Source: Gemmatimonas sp. (GTDB lineage: Bacteria; Gemmatimonadota; Gemmatimonadetes; Gemmatimonadales; Gemmatimonadaceae). From it: a DNA stretch of 64,000 nt. Where the stretch lies: assembly GCF_031426495.1 (NCBI RefSeq), contig NZ_JANPLK010000019.1:1-64000 (forward strand). The letters are read 5' to 3'. Below are positions 63,505-64,000 of this stretch, one piece after another (the stretch's first letter is position 1; the number at the start of each line of letters is the position of its first letter). Position numbers and translations under genes: made by a program. The notes beneath the pieces are model-generated. The model saw only the letters and a list, made by a program, of their open reading frames with translations. It did not search any database and had not been told where the DNA came from.

Positions 63505-64000
63505 ATGGGCCAGCGCCAAACGCTTCCCGTCCTGCCGCTTCGCGGGACGGTCATGTTCCCCGGCATCACCGCACCAATTGCGGCGGGCCGCCCCGGCACC
63601 CTGAGAGCCATCGAAACGGCGCTCAAGGGAGATCGGCTCGTCTTTGCCGTCGCCCAGCGCGACAATACCGAAGAGCCGACGTCGGACATTCTCTTCACAA
63701 CGGGCGTCATTGCCCGCATCGGCCAAATCCAGCGCGGTCTGGGCGGTGTTCAGCTGCTCCTGCAAGGCGAGCAGCGCGCCACCGCGTTGCAGTACGCTGA
63801 AGTCGACGGATATCTCCAAGCGGTGATCGTCCCCTCTGAGGAGATGATGCCACTCGACCTCAAGAACGCGGCCTTCGAAGCGCTCCATAAAGAGGCGCGT
63901 GAGCGCGCCGCCGAGTTGGGCGAGAAGCGCGGATTGCCGGAGGAAGTGGTGCATCAGGTGCTCGACTCGGTCGACGATGCCGGCAAGTTCTCCGACCTCG
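63505..64000 (+). CDS. lon: Lon protease, N-terminal fragment (cut by window end)
   Basis: ATG at 63505 with AGGA 9 nt upstream; the frame is open to the last base. The 165 residues present form the Lon N-terminal substrate-binding domain: LPVLPLRGTVMFPGITAPIAAGRPG, FAVAQRDNTEEPT, VIARIGQIQRGLGGVQLLLQG and the helical part AAELGEKRGLPEEVVHQVLDSV. The ATPase and Ser-Lys protease parts lie outside. A LonB-type or Lon-substrate-binding-only protein (YcaK-like) cannot be excluded from the fragment. Confidence 0.9.
   Translation, partial: MGQRQTLPVLPLRGTVMFPGITAPIAAGRPGTLRAIETALKGDRLVFAVAQRDNTEEPTSDILFTTGVIARIGQIQRGLGGVQLLLQGEQRATALQYAEVDGYLQAVIVPSEEMMPLDLKNAAFEALHKEARERAAELGEKRGLPEEVVHQVLDSVDDAGKFSDL

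Overview
The window is about 64 kb of dense, high-GC, bacterial chromosomal DNA. It has no rRNA, tRNA, CRISPR array, phage module or recognisable insertion sequence. The gene content suggests a free-living, Gram-negative, aerobic heterotroph of Gemmatimonas type (phylum Gemmatimonadota): several Ser/Thr kinases with C-terminal membrane segments, DUF5916 outer-membrane proteins, an STN-type TonB receptor with FecR and an ECF sigma factor, many lipoproteins, a long-form IspH, and beta-oxidation genes beside an ACAD/aminoglycoside-phosphotransferase-like pair. The phylum is inferred from gene content, not from a marker gene.

Layout. 1-13 kb: the tail of a charged protein, an S9 peptidase whose signal peptide is cut by an in-frame TAG, a cysteine-cluster protein, a DUF2721 protein, a cold-shock protein, an alpha/beta hydrolase, then a co-directional block of Ser/Thr kinase, lipoprotein and HerA-like ATPase, followed by small membrane proteins, a DUF547 protein and a CPBP protease. 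13-17 kb: DUF4412 protein, Tat-type class V aminotransferase and a subtilisin lipoprotein. 17-22 kb: STN-TonB receptor and FecR, divergent from an ECF sigma factor and a lipoprotein. 23-27 kb: MsrB, an acyltransferase and a DUF5916 protein. 26.8-33.5 kb: a fatty-acid oxidation locus made of two convergent operons. 33.5-38.7 kb: 5'-nucleotidase, a dienelactone hydrolase remnant, IspH, thioesterase, universal stress protein and XTPase. 38.7-45.7 kb: regulators (CGNR protein, second ECF sigma, TetR with an operator in its own promoter) and a FIST/PAS-GGDEF-EAL operon with a frameshift. 45.7-55.8 kb: DEAH helicase, 3-methyladenine glycosylase, phosphofructokinase, pseudopilin, DEAD-box helicase. 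55.9-64 kb: Spy-like protein, two hydrolase/TPR genes, two tandem Ser/Thr kinases, a glycine-zipper protein and the start of lon.

The most unusual material is of two kinds. First, four large, mutually dissimilar, imperfect palindromes (about 78-200 bp) each lie directly at the 3' end of one or two genes. Second, several coding regions carry apparent lesions or missing catalytic residues: an amber codon in the S9 leader, a one-base frameshift in the PAS-GGDEF-EAL gene, a signal-peptide/coiled-coil frame break, a dienelactone hydrolase C-terminus without its N-terminus, and a hydrolase with Gly in place of the nucleophilic Ser. The three Ser/Thr kinases share a kinase, transmembrane and coiled-coil plan with a recurrent C-terminal motif.
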